Shown: positions 52,592 through 61,348 of the stretch, piece by piece | How positions within the stretch are numbered: the first letter of the stretch is position 1 | Layout: each line of letters begins with the position of its first letter | Assembly (NCBI GenBank): GCA_966250375.1 | Contig: CBINHE010000008.1 | Coordinates: forward strand, 8,101-72,100 | Origin: CAMLDH01 sp966250375 | GTDB taxonomy: Bacteria; Pseudomonadota; Gammaproteobacteria; Burkholderiales; Burkholderiaceae_D | Length of the DNA: 64,000 nt | Direction: 5' to 3' | Notes under the pieces: generated by a model | Database searches by the model: none | What the model saw: the letters and a program-made list of their open reading frames with translations, nothing else | Told to the model about the DNA's origin: nothing | Position numbers and translations under genes: made by a program

Positions 52592-53737
52592 ATGGCCCTG
52601 CCCACGCTTGTGGCACTTTTTATATTGCTACAAGTTCTTTTCGGCATGCCGCCTGCATTGGCTAAAGGTACATCAGCAACAACCACCCCTTCAAAAAAAT
52701 ACGTCGTCAAAAAATCCACTGTTTCCAAGCGGAAAGCAAAAATTGCTACTAGCGCGAAACGGCGTTCTGTTGCGAATAAAAGTGCAAAAGCCTCTACAAA
52801 TTTACGTAAGAAACGAACTAAAAAAAGCATTACTGTGACTCTGCGTGGCAAGCGTAAAGTGATTCATGCGCGGGGTGTGCCGGTCACCAAGATCCGTCGG
52901 GCACCGATGGTCTTGAGCGCAGGTGAACAGGCCGGTTTGAACCTGACAAATGACGCGTTGGATCTGCAATCCAATGCAGTATTGGTATTGGATCCGTCCA
53001 ATTCTAAAGTATTGTTCTCAAAAAATTCGAATGCAGTGTTGCCGATCGCGTCGCTCACGAAATTAATGACCGCTTTGGTGGTAGTGGAATCGCATCAGGA
53101 CATGGCGGAAGTGCTTGCAGTTACAGACGAGGACATCGACCGCCTCAAAAATACTTCTTCGCGCTTGCGTATCGGTTCGAAATTGACACGTGCCAACATG
53201 CTCCATATTGCACTAATGAGTTCGGAGAATCGCGCAGCATCGGCACTGGGGCGGCACTATCCGGGTGGTGTGAATGCCTTCGTTGCCGCCATGAATGCCA
53301 AAGCGAAAGCGCTTGGCATGACAGACACACACTACGTCGAACCCACAGGACTTTCCAGTTTAAATGTCTCTAGCGCACACGACTTGGCGAAACTCGTTAT
53401 GGAAGCGCAACGACATCCAATCATTCGCGAATATTCCACCAATACTGAATATGCGGTAGATCCTGGCGGGCCAATGCTGCAATATAAAAACTCCAACCGT
53501 CTAGTGAAAAATCCGGAATGGAAAATCGGTCTGCAAAAAACCGGCTACATTTCTGAAGCAGGACGTTGTCTTGTTATGCAAGCCATGATTGAGGGCCGGG
53601 CGATCGTGATGGTATTTTTGGATGGGAAAGGAAAATTTTCGCGCTCATCAGATGCCGGACGTATCCGAAAATGGTTGGAAACGGTCAAGATGCCAGCGAT
53701 GTTGCAGGCAGCGGCTAATGTCAAACTGAGTCCCTAG
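52592..53737 (+). CDS. pbpG: D-Ala-D-Ala endopeptidase, PBP7 type (peptidase S11)
   Basis: Periplasmic DD-endopeptidase cutting peptide cross-links. ATG 52592 with GGGGAG upstream gives a signal peptide (MALPTLVALFILLQVLFG...ALAKG); the frame before it is not coding. A strikingly basic Lys/Arg/Ser/Thr-rich segment (about residues 28-100) precedes the penicillin-binding domain, where the three motifs are SLTK, SEN (MSSENRAAS) and KTG (LQKTGYIS). Confidence 0.93.
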   Translation: MALPTLVALFILLQVLFGMPPALAKGTSATTTPSKKYVVKKSTVSKRKAKIATSAKRRSVANKSAKASTNLRKKRTKKSITVTLRGKRKVIHARGVPVTKIRRAPMVLSAGEQAGLNLTNDALDLQSNAVLVLDPSNSKVLFSKNSNAVLPIASLTKLMTALVVVESHQDMAEVLAVTDEDIDRLKNTSSRLRIGSKLTRANMLHIALMSSENRAASALGRHYPGGVNAFVAAMNAKAKALGMTDTHYVEPTGLSSLNVSSAHDLAKLVMEAQRHPIIREYSTNTEYAVDPGGPMLQYKNSNRLVKNPEWKIGLQKTGYISEAGRCLVMQAMIEGRAIVMVFLDGKGKFSRSSDAGRIRKWLETVKMPAMLQAAANVKLSP

Positions 53738-54234
53738 TAATCAGTCAAGCTGAATCGACGGGCATAAATCGCGTCTTTTCCCGCTTGGCAGCGTTGCTCG
53801 TCGTTGCATAGCTCGCTATGCTGCCTCCTCACCCTTGCAGGGCGCGCATTGGCTTGCAAGCCAATGCCGTTATGCAGGCGTGGAGCAGTGCTCCACGAAT
53901 TCCCTGCTCCACCATGCCATTCGAAACCCCTGCTTCACCCTTGCCAGACGAAAAAATCCATCGATTCCTTTCCCGTCAATTCAACTTGACTGACTACTAG
54001 AGAATTGCTCTCCTTATTCTCCTCCTGAGAATTGTTTGTCGATGCGCAAGGTTGTGGCAGAAATCTTTCATGAGTGAGACTTGATCCGGAACTTGTCCCG
54101 GATCCACACCATCAAATTGGCGCGTATCAAGTGTTGTCATGGCCCCCCGTCAAACGGGTGGCGCAGGTGCCGCAATGGCGCATGCATTGTCCGATTTACG
54201 CTTGTTACCTATCAATTGCATGGAATATACGGTC
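53738..54234. other. Intergenic region with palindromic block
   Basis: About 500 bp between pbpG and the dioxygenase. It contains the palindrome cluster listed separately. In-frame extension of the dioxygenase upstream to 54139 is open but has no family similarity. Confidence 0.5.
53806..53897. repeat. Cluster of three palindromes
   Basis: In 92 bp lie GCATAGC-TC-GCTATGC (53806-53821), the perfect 18-bp palindrome ATTGGCTTGCAAGCCAAT (53848-53865) and CGTGGAGC-AGT-GCTCCACG (53879-53897). A further CTGCTCC downstream could pair with GGAGCAG. There is no T-tract. It resembles a mobile palindromic repeat or structured RNA more than a terminator. Confidence 0.75.
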
Positions 54235-55089
54235 ATGACCACCCTCTTGAAAAAAACCGCCCTTTCTTCCTTGCCGCAAGAGTGGCAGGTATGGATCACC
54301 GATAATCTGGCGCGTGCCTGCGAACCTGGCAGCATGGCGCAGGTTATGGTAAGAGACGGCCACTTCGAGCAAACTCTGGCACGGGCCGCCATTGAAGAAG
54401 CGCGGGGGATGCGCGGCGCTATAGCGTCCGCCTTCCAAACGATGCCGGACATCAATACTACAACCAACAAAATCCAGACGCCGGACCGGCAGGTCGATGT
54501 TCTGCTGACACTCGACAAACCGCGTATCGTCTTGCTCGGCAATGTCTTGAGCGATGAGGAATGCGACGCGCTTGTTACATTCAGCGAGCAGCGTCTTGCG
54601 CGCTCGCCGGTGGTGGGAGATAGCGATGGCAGCGACCAAATGTACGCGCACAGAACCAGCCGCGGTGCAATGTTGCAAAGGAATGAAACCGCGCTGATTG
54701 CACGCGTCGACGCGCGTCTGGCCGCGCTTGCTGCGTGGCCCGTTGAACGCGGAGAAGGCATGCAAATCCTGCGCTATGAAACAGGCAATGAATACCGAGC
54801 GCATTTCGATTGGTTCGATCCCGCTCTTCCAGGGCCGCGCAAGCATTTGGAGCGCGGCGGGCAGCGCCTCGGTACCTTCGTGATTTATTTAAGCGAGGTC
54901 GAACAGGGGGGCGGCACCGCATTTCCGGCCATCGGTCTTGAAGTGCAACCGAAAAAAGGCGGCGCAGTATTTTTTGCCAACACTGATCCGGCTGGCGTTC
55001 CCGATCGACAAACCTTGCATGCCGGAATGCCGGTGATAAAAGGCGTGAAATTTGTCGCCAACAAATGGCTGCGGGAACGCAATTATTGA
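54235..55089 (+). CDS. 2OG-Fe(II) oxygenase, prolyl 4-hydroxylase-like
   Basis: A 284-residue dioxygenase. The C-terminal half is a P4Hc domain with the iron motif His-x-Asp in YRAHFDWFD, the distal His in TLHAGMPVIKG and a 2OG-binding Lys a few residues later (KGVKFVANKW); GQRLGTFVIYLSEVEQGGGTAFP is typical. The N-terminal part has the NLARACEPGSMAQVM helix seen in proteobacterial members. Start uncertain: ATG 54235 fits best, 54175 and 54220 are possible. Target protein unknown. Confidence 0.88.
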   Translation: MTTLLKKTALSSLPQEWQVWITDNLARACEPGSMAQVMVRDGHFEQTLARAAIEEARGMRGAIASAFQTMPDINTTTNKIQTPDRQVDVLLTLDKPRIVLLGNVLSDEECDALVTFSEQRLARSPVVGDSDGSDQMYAHRTSRGAMLQRNETALIARVDARLAALAAWPVERGEGMQILRYETGNEYRAHFDWFDPALPGPRKHLERGGQRLGTFVIYLSEVEQGGGTAFPAIGLEVQPKKGGAVFFANTDPAGVPDRQTLHAGMPVIKGVKFVANKWLRERNY

Positions 55090-55103
55090 GACGGCTTTCA
55101 ACT

Positions 55104-55299
55104 AAGTAACAGGGCAAAATTAATTGTGATTTCTACGCGGTATTTTTTGTAGGGGCGGGCCTTGCCCGCGATAAGGAGTGAGCACATGCAAGCTATCGCG
55201 GGCAAGGCCCGCTCCTACAAATTCACCATTTCTTTTGCATGGCTACTTTTAAGTAACCGAACAAAATTCGTTGTGATTGCTGCGCGATATTTTTTATAG
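55104..55299. repeat. Imperfect 49-bp direct repeats flanking the REPIN
   Basis: 55104-55152 and 55251-55299 both start AAGTAAC and end in TATTTTTT-TAG; by hand count 40 of 49 positions agree. They bracket the REPIN-like inverted repeat, suggesting a duplication at or before insertion. Confidence 0.75.
55147..55220. repeat. REPIN-like inverted repeat
   Basis: Two 27-base arms (55147-55173 and 55194-55220) built around GTAGGxGCGGGCCTTGCCC are inverted with one mismatch and a 20-bp spacer. Each arm is itself a short hairpin GCGGGC-CTT-GCCCGC. This resembles the REP doublets (REPINs) spread by RAYT transposases in Pseudomonas. No RAYT gene lies in the window. Confidence 0.88.
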
Positions 55300-55499
55300 A
55301 AGCAGACCCTGGCCCCACCGACGTTAGCGCGTATAGCGGTTGCAGACATGGTCCACGTCTGGAACAAAAGAATAATTTTTTTACATGAAGGATTAGACCG
55401 AACGACAACGGCATTGCGCTGTCTATCAGCAAGGCATATTAAATGTCGATTTGCCCAGCAACCGTGTCGCCAATAAATCGCTGAAGAAGAAAGGAAAGA

Positions 55500-57746
55500 A
55501 TGCGTTTTCAATCTGTTCGTCTGTCCTTGCGTTTTATCGTGCCTCTGGCTTTGATGTTAAGCCTGGTTGCATTTGTGGTGGTGCCGTTAGTCGATAATCT
55601 TACTGCGCGCTGGTTTGTGCGGGATCTTGATGTACGCTCGCAGTTGCTTGCCAATGCGCTGCAGGAACCGCTTATGGAATACGTGCCGCAAAGAGCGGGC
55701 AGAAAAATCAATCAATTGTTCGACCGTGCAATTCAGGACCAACGGCTCTTTGCCATGGCATTTTGCAGTCCGGGCAAGAAACTGCTTTACAAGACTGTCA
55801 CGTATTCGGAGGAGTTGGGTTGCCTTACGCTTGATAGTAGCGGCATCCGGCAATCCACCGTGCAGTTGCCGCAAGGCCCGGTGCGAGTGACAGAAAGTGC
55901 ACTGACCGAGGATGGACTATATCTGGGCAAGCTTATTCTTGTGCATGACATGGGCTTCATCGAGGCCCGCAGTGCGGATACCAAAAAATACATGATCGCG
56001 TTGTTCGCATTGCTGGCGGTCGTGACCTCATTGATCACGGTATTTGTCGCGCATTTGAGCTGGCGCGGTTGGATTAATGCGGTGAAAGGTATTGTGCGCG
56101 CCGATCTCAAACGCCGTCCGCAGACCAGCACCCCACCGGAAATCCGGCCACTGGTTGGCGATCTGCGTGCGCTGTTGCATGAATTCGATATGGACCGCCG
56201 TGGAAAGGATATCTCGCCGCAACTGTGGACGCCGGAAAAGCTTCGTACCATTCTGCATGAGGAACTGGCCGGCGATGAAGTGCTGGTGGTGTCGAACCGC
56301 GAACCTTACATACATGTTCACACGCCCAAAGGCATCGAGGTAAAACGTCCCGCCAGCGGCCTTGTCACCGCGGTCGAGCCAGTGATGCGCGCCTGTTCCG
56401 GCACCTGGATTGCGCATGGCGCTGGTTCGGCCGATCGCGAGACCGTCGATCGCGCGGATCGGGTGCAGGTACCGCCTTCCCGCCCCGGCTACACGCTGCG
56501 TCGCGTGTGGCTGTCCGAGCAGGAAGAGCAGGGCTATTACTATGGATTTTCCAATGAAGGATTGTGGCCGCTATGTCATATTGCGCATGTGCGTCCGGTC
56601 TTTCGTTCGTCCGACTGGGAGCAATACGTGGCGGTCAATCGGCGCTTTGCCGATGCGGTGGTCCAGGAAGCGCGCACCGAAAACCCGGTGGTGCTGGTGC
56701 AGGATTACCATTTCGCGCTGTTGCCGCGCATGGTGCGTGAACGCCTGCCGAAGGCGACCATTATCACGTTCTGGCATATCCCATGGCCTAATCCGGAATC
56801 ATTTGGCATTTGTCCGTGGCGCGAAGAACTTCTGGAAGGGCTGCTTGGCAGCACTATTCTCGGCTTCCATACCCCCTTCCATTGCAAGAACTTTCTCGAA
56901 ACGGTCGATCGCTATCTGGAGACGCGTATCGAACACGAAGCGTCGACCATTTCCTACGGCGGCGAGTTGACGCAAGTCCAGAATTACCCGATCTCGATTG
57001 CATGGCCGGAAAACAACGAGCAGGCCAGCGTGGCCGAATGCCGTTCGTCGGTGCGCGACGGACTGGGTTTGCCGGCAGAGCAATTGCTGGCGCTCGGCGT
57101 AGATCGTCTCGATTACACGAAAGGCATCATTGAACGCTTTCAGGCGGTGGAGCGGATGCTTGAATTGCAACCGTCACTGGTCGGCCGCTTTACACTGGTG
57201 CAAATTGCGGCGCCGAGTCGCTCCTCCCTTGACGAATATCAGAACTTCGAAGCACGCGTACGGACACTATCCCAACGCATCAACAAGCGCTTTTCAAACG
57301 GCCGCTATGAACCCATCCTGCTCAAGACCGAACACCACGATACGGATCAGCTCAATCGCTATTACCGCGCGGCCGAGGTGTGCTTGGTAACCAGTCTGCA
57401 TGATGGCATGAACCTGGTTGCCAAGGAATTCATCGCAGCACGCGATGACGAGCGCGGCGTGCTGGTACTCAGCCAATTTACGGGCGCTTCGCGGGAACTC
57501 CATGAAGCGCTCATAGTCAATCCGTACCATATCGAGCAGAGTGCCGAAGCGTTGTATCGAGCATTGACAATGCCGGTGGCCGAGCAACGTGAACGTATGC
57601 GCAGCATGCGTTCGCTTGTCAAGGATTTCAATGTCTATCGCTGGGCCGGTTTGATGCTGCTGGACGCTGCGCGGTTGCGCAAGCGCGAGCGAGTGATGAC
57701 AAAAATCAGGTCGCACAGTCGAGCTTCTTTACGTCGCGTCGTGTAA
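55500..57746 (+). CDS. otsA: Membrane-anchored trehalose-6-phosphate synthase fusion
   Basis: A 748-residue protein. Residues 12-32 and 165-186 are transmembrane helices enclosing a periplasmic region of about 130 residues, followed by a HAMP-like linker (about 187-240) and a GT20 trehalose-6-phosphate synthase domain from about 261 (VLVVSNREPY) to the end. Catalytic-domain marks include VQDYHFALLP, FWHIPWPNPE, GVDRLDYTKGI and DGMNLVAKEF. Usual OtsA is about 470 residues and soluble; the sensor-like membrane half is extra. otsB and a GH15 gene follow on the same strand. Confidence 0.9.
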   Translation: MRFQSVRLSLRFIVPLALMLSLVAFVVVPLVDNLTARWFVRDLDVRSQLLANALQEPLMEYVPQRAGRKINQLFDRAIQDQRLFAMAFCSPGKKLLYKTVTYSEELGCLTLDSSGIRQSTVQLPQGPVRVTESALTEDGLYLGKLILVHDMGFIEARSADTKKYMIALFALLAVVTSLITVFVAHLSWRGWINAVKGIVRADLKRRPQTSTPPEIRPLVGDLRALLHEFDMDRRGKDISPQLWTPEKLRTILHEELAGDEVLVVSNREPYIHVHTPKGIEVKRPASGLVTAVEPVMRACSGTWIAHGAGSADRETVDRADRVQVPPSRPGYTLRRVWLSEQEEQGYYYGFSNEGLWPLCHIAHVRPVFRSSDWEQYVAVNRRFADAVVQEARTENPVVLVQDYHFALLPRMVRERLPKATIITFWHIPWPNPESFGICPWREELLEGLLGSTILGFHTPFHCKNFLETVDRYLETRIEHEASTISYGGELTQVQNYPISIAWPENNEQASVAECRSSVRDGLGLPAEQLLALGVDRLDYTKGIIERFQAVERMLELQPSLVGRFTLVQIAAPSRSSLDEYQNFEARVRTLSQRINKRFSNGRYEPILLKTEHHDTDQLNRYYRAAEVCLVTSLHDGMNLVAKEFIAARDDERGVLVLSQFTGASRELHEALIVNPYHIEQSAEALYRALTMPVAEQRERMRSMRSLVKDFNVYRWAGLMLLDAARLRKRERVMTKIRSHSRASLRRVV

Positions 57747-57845
57747 ATCTGGATTTGGCAGTTGACCGTTTACTAGCCAGAGAACCGGAAAAATGCACAC
57801 GCGCACTTGTTCAACAACTGCCGATCCAAGTTTAAAAAACTGCCC

Positions 57846-58634
57846 ATGACATTTCTCTTTACTGAATCCGGTCTTCAGCGCCTGAATGAAATCATCAGAC
57901 CGGGTGCTTTGTGCGTATTCGATTTCGATGGCACATTGGCGCCGATCGCGACGCGGCATCAGGATGCCCGGCTACCAACCGACATTTTGAAGCAGCTTTT
58001 GCAATTGTCGATGTTCGCACCGGTCGGCATCATTACCGGGCGCTCGATCGAGGATATCCGCGGACGCCTTGGTTTCACGCCGCATTTTGTGATTGGCAAT
58101 CACGGTCTGGAAGGTGTGCCTGGATGGGAGAAGTGCAGCGAAAATTATGAGGCCTTGAGCCAAGCTTGGGCCGAGGAAATATACGCCGCGTTGCAACAGG
58201 ATGCAACATTCGATCCCCGTATTTCCCTTGAAAACAAGCGCTATTCTTTGTCCGTGCATTTTCGGCATGCGCGTGATTCTGCGGGGGCAGAGCGACAATT
58301 GTCCGCACTGTTCGAACGGCTACTGCCGCGACCGCGCATCATGGCTGGAAAGTGCGTTTTCAATTTGCTGCCGCAAGGCGCGGCCGACAAGGGAAGCGCG
58401 CTGGAACAATTGATGCGCGAAACCGGCGCGCCAAGTGCAATTTATGTCGGTGACGACATCACCGATGAAGATGTATTCCGGCTGCAACGGCGCGACATAT
58501 TGTCGGTACGCATCGAAAAAGGAGCATCAAGCAAAGCAGATTTTTTTCTGAACGACAGAATCGAAATTGCACAATTGCTTGACGAGTTGATTGCAAGGTC
58601 ACGCAATCTTCAAGCCGAAAAATCCCCGTCATGA
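57846..58634 (+). CDS. otsB: Trehalose-6-phosphate phosphatase
   Basis: HAD phosphatase that releases trehalose from trehalose-6-phosphate. The 262-residue enzyme has motif I FDFDGTLAP (nucleophile and acid Asp), ITGRSIEDI, the Lys in NKRYSLSVH and motif IV VGDDITDEDVF. ATG 57846 is chosen over a TTG opening at 57807. 99 bp after otsA. Confidence 0.93.
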   Translation: MTFLFTESGLQRLNEIIRPGALCVFDFDGTLAPIATRHQDARLPTDILKQLLQLSMFAPVGIITGRSIEDIRGRLGFTPHFVIGNHGLEGVPGWEKCSENYEALSQAWAEEIYAALQQDATFDPRISLENKRYSLSVHFRHARDSAGAERQLSALFERLLPRPRIMAGKCVFNLLPQGAADKGSALEQLMRETGAPSAIYVGDDITDEDVFRLQRRDILSVRIEKGASSKADFFLNDRIEIAQLLDELIARSRNLQAEKSPS

Positions 58635-58688
58635 GATGGCGAAAAACACGTTTGCGGCATCGTCCGTTGAATACAAAAAGGTAAATGC

Positions 58689-60476
58689 ATGTCTTCACTC
58701 GATCTCGGCCTGATCGGAAATTCCCGCACCAGTGCATTGATAGATAGAAATGCGGCCATTGTATGGTGGTGCTATCCGGTTTTCGATAGCGATCCGATCT
58801 GCTGCACACTGCTGCAAGACGGCAAGGAAGAATCGCAGTCCGGTCTGATCGATGTGCAATTCGAGGGGGCGACGCTGACCGAGCAACACTACCAGCGCAA
58901 CTCGGCAATCCTGATCAGTCGCTTTGCGGATAACAATGGCAATGCGATTGAAGTAATCGATTTCGCGCCCCGATTCAGAATGCACGGGCGATTGTTTTCG
59001 CCATCAATGCTGGTTCGCATCGTGCGTCGCACGGCCGGCCGGCCGCGCATCGCGCTGCGAGTGCGTCCCACCGTCGATTACGGCAGGATGCGCGCCGAGG
59101 TACGGTGTGGCACGCACCATATTTCCTATGTGGGCGCATCGCAGGCAATGCGCCTGACGACCGATGCGTCGATTGCATCCGTCATGGATGAACAGCCGTT
59201 TTTTTTGCAGAACAGCGTCACCTTGCTGATGGGGCCGGATGAGACGGTAGACGGCGCGCCGCATGAAGTAGGCCGTTCATTTTACGAGCAGACTTTGGCG
59301 TATTGGCACAGCTGGGTGCGCAATCTGGCAATACCCTTCGAGTGGCAGGAGATGGTCATCCGTTCCGCCATTACGCTCAAACTCAATGCGTTCGACGACA
59401 CAGGTGCGATTATCGCCGCGGTTACCACCTCGATCCCGGAAGCGCCGCACAGCGGCCGTACTTGGGATTATCGCTATTGCTGGCTGCGTGACGCCTATTT
59501 TGTGGTTAGCGCATTGAACCGGCTCGGCGCGACAAGCACCATGGAGCGCTACCTTGATTACATTCTCAATATCATCGCCGATACGCGCGATGCGCCGCTG
59601 CAACCGGTATACGGCATTCGCCGCGAGACGGCCTTGCACGAGAGGACCGCGCCGGCGCTTGCCGGCTACCGCGGCATGGGCCCGGTACGGGTCGGCAATC
59701 TCGCCTATCACCAAGTGCAGAATGACGTGTTCGGTGCAGCAGTCATGGCTAGTATGCATGCGTTTTTCGACATGCGACTGGAACGTCCCGCCGACCATCA
59801 CGTATTTGCCGATCTGGAGCGGCTTGGGGAGCAGGCGATACGCAACTACAACGTGCCGGATGCCGGCATCTGGGAACTGCGGGGCACGCGCCGTATCCAT
59901 ACTTTTTCCAGCATGATGTGCTGGGCTGCATGCGATCGCCTGGCGGTAATCGCACACCAGATTGGACGTTCTGACCGGGCTGATGTGTGGGCCACGCACG
60001 CGCACCGGATGCACGCCGAAATTTGCGAAGCGGCATGGAATCCAAAGCTCAACAGTTTTGTATCGACCTTCGGCGGCGATCAGCTCGACGCCAGCCTGCT
60101 GTTGATGGGTGAGTTCAAGTTTCTTGCAGTCGACGATCCGCGCTTTGTGAGCACGGTGCATACGATAGAAAAGCATTTGCGACGCGGCGACTTCCTGCTG
60201 CGCTATGACGAAGAAGACGATTTCGGACGGCCCGAAACGGCGTTCCTGGTGTGTACGCTGTGGTGGATTCTGGCGCTCGCGCAGATAGGCGAAAAAGAGC
60301 GTGCGCGCGATTTGTTCGAAAAGGTGCTGGCGCGGCGCAATCATCTCGGATTGCTGGCCGAAGATGTCTCGCCCGAGACCGGAGAGTTATGGGGAAATTT
60401 CCCGCAGACATACAGTATGGTCGGATTGATTCAATGCGCGGCGCGTTTGAGCATTTCGTGGGATGAGGCGTATTAG
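58689..60476 (+). CDS. Glycoside hydrolase family 15 protein (glucoamylase/trehalase-like)
   Basis: A 595-residue cytosolic hydrolase with an N-terminal beta-sandwich region and an (alpha/alpha)6 barrel. Family marks: RTWDYRYCWLRDAYFVV with the acid region, and SPETGELWGNFPQTYSMVGLI near the C-terminus. GH15 members act on alpha-glucans or trehalose. Its place 54 bp after otsB suggests a role in the trehalose/glucan economy; direction of use is not decided. Confidence 0.88.
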   Translation: MSSLDLGLIGNSRTSALIDRNAAIVWWCYPVFDSDPICCTLLQDGKEESQSGLIDVQFEGATLTEQHYQRNSAILISRFADNNGNAIEVIDFAPRFRMHGRLFSPSMLVRIVRRTAGRPRIALRVRPTVDYGRMRAEVRCGTHHISYVGASQAMRLTTDASIASVMDEQPFFLQNSVTLLMGPDETVDGAPHEVGRSFYEQTLAYWHSWVRNLAIPFEWQEMVIRSAITLKLNAFDDTGAIIAAVTTSIPEAPHSGRTWDYRYCWLRDAYFVVSALNRLGATSTMERYLDYILNIIADTRDAPLQPVYGIRRETALHERTAPALAGYRGMGPVRVGNLAYHQVQNDVFGAAVMASMHAFFDMRLERPADHHVFADLERLGEQAIRNYNVPDAGIWELRGTRRIHTFSSMMCWAACDRLAVIAHQIGRSDRADVWATHAHRMHAEICEAAWNPKLNSFVSTFGGDQLDASLLLMGEFKFLAVDDPRFVSTVHTIEKHLRRGDFLLRYDEEDDFGRPETAFLVCTLWWILALAQIGEKERARDLFEKVLARRNHLGLLAEDVSPETGELWGNFPQTYSMVGLIQCAARLSISWDEAY

Positions 60477-60527
60477 AGCGTCCTTGGCCGGTTACAATGG
60501 CGAGCCTCAATCCACCGGTCTCGAACC

Positions 60528-61253
60528 ATGCCAGAATCCATCCGCCTAGCCAAACGCGTCGCCGAATTAGCTTCCTGTTCGCGTCGCGAAGCGGACCAAT
60601 ACATCGAAGGCGGCTGGGTCAAGGTCAATGGGCAAGTGACCGAAGAACCGGGCTTTCGGGTGTTGCCGCAGCACGCGGTAGAACTCATGCCGGACGCCAC
60701 TCTGGAGCCCCTTGAACCCGTCACCATCCTGCTGCACAAGCCATCCGGTTATGGCACCAGCGCCGACACGCAGTTCGCAGAACAACGCATTACCTCCGAC
60801 ACCCGCGCCGCCGCCGACCGATCCGGTATCCGCTTCCTGAAACGACACCTTGCGAACCTGACCATGACTGATGCGCTGGATGCCAGCGCGAGTGGCTTGA
60901 TAGTCTTCACCCAAGACTGGCGCGTGGCGCGTAAATTGATCGATGATGCGGCAAAAATCGAACATGAATACATAGTCGAGGTAACAGGCGATCTGGTGCC
61001 CGATGGCCTCGCGCTGCTCAATCACGGTTTGAGCTTCAATGGCAAACCGCTACCTCCGATCAAAGTGAGCTGGCAAAACGAAACGCACTTGCGTTTCGCA
61101 CTCAAGGGCGGACAACCGGGCCAAATTGAGCATATGTGCAAAATGGTCGGATTGAAAAGAGTAGGCATGAAGCGGATGCGTATCGGGCGCGTGCCGATGG
61201 CGGGTTTGCAGGTAGGAGAGTGGCGGTATTTGCTTGGGTATGAGCGGTTTTAG
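60528..61253 (+). CDS. RNA pseudouridine synthase (RsuA/RluB/F family)
   Basis: A 241-residue enzyme with an N-terminal S4 domain (IRLAKRVAELASCSRREADQYIEGGWVKVNG) and a pseudouridine synthase domain. The catalytic Asp box reads MTDALDASASGLIVF instead of the usual GRLDxxTSGL, with the Asp conserved. GQIEHMCKMVGLKRVGMKRMRIG resembles RluF/RluE tails. Target base in rRNA or tRNA not assignable by eye. Confidence 0.85.
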   Translation: MPESIRLAKRVAELASCSRREADQYIEGGWVKVNGQVTEEPGFRVLPQHAVELMPDATLEPLEPVTILLHKPSGYGTSADTQFAEQRITSDTRAAADRSGIRFLKRHLANLTMTDALDASASGLIVFTQDWRVARKLIDDAAKIEHEYIVEVTGDLVPDGLALLNHGLSFNGKPLPPIKVSWQNETHLRFALKGGQPGQIEHMCKMVGLKRVGMKRMRIGRVPMAGLQVGEWRYLLGYERF

Positions 61254-61348
61254 CGCTGCTGACCAAGCAGCTTTACAACGCGTGAAAAACTAATCAGGTA
61301 GACAATTTGCCTGTCGCGAATTAGAGGGCATGAGGAGCAATGGAACAG

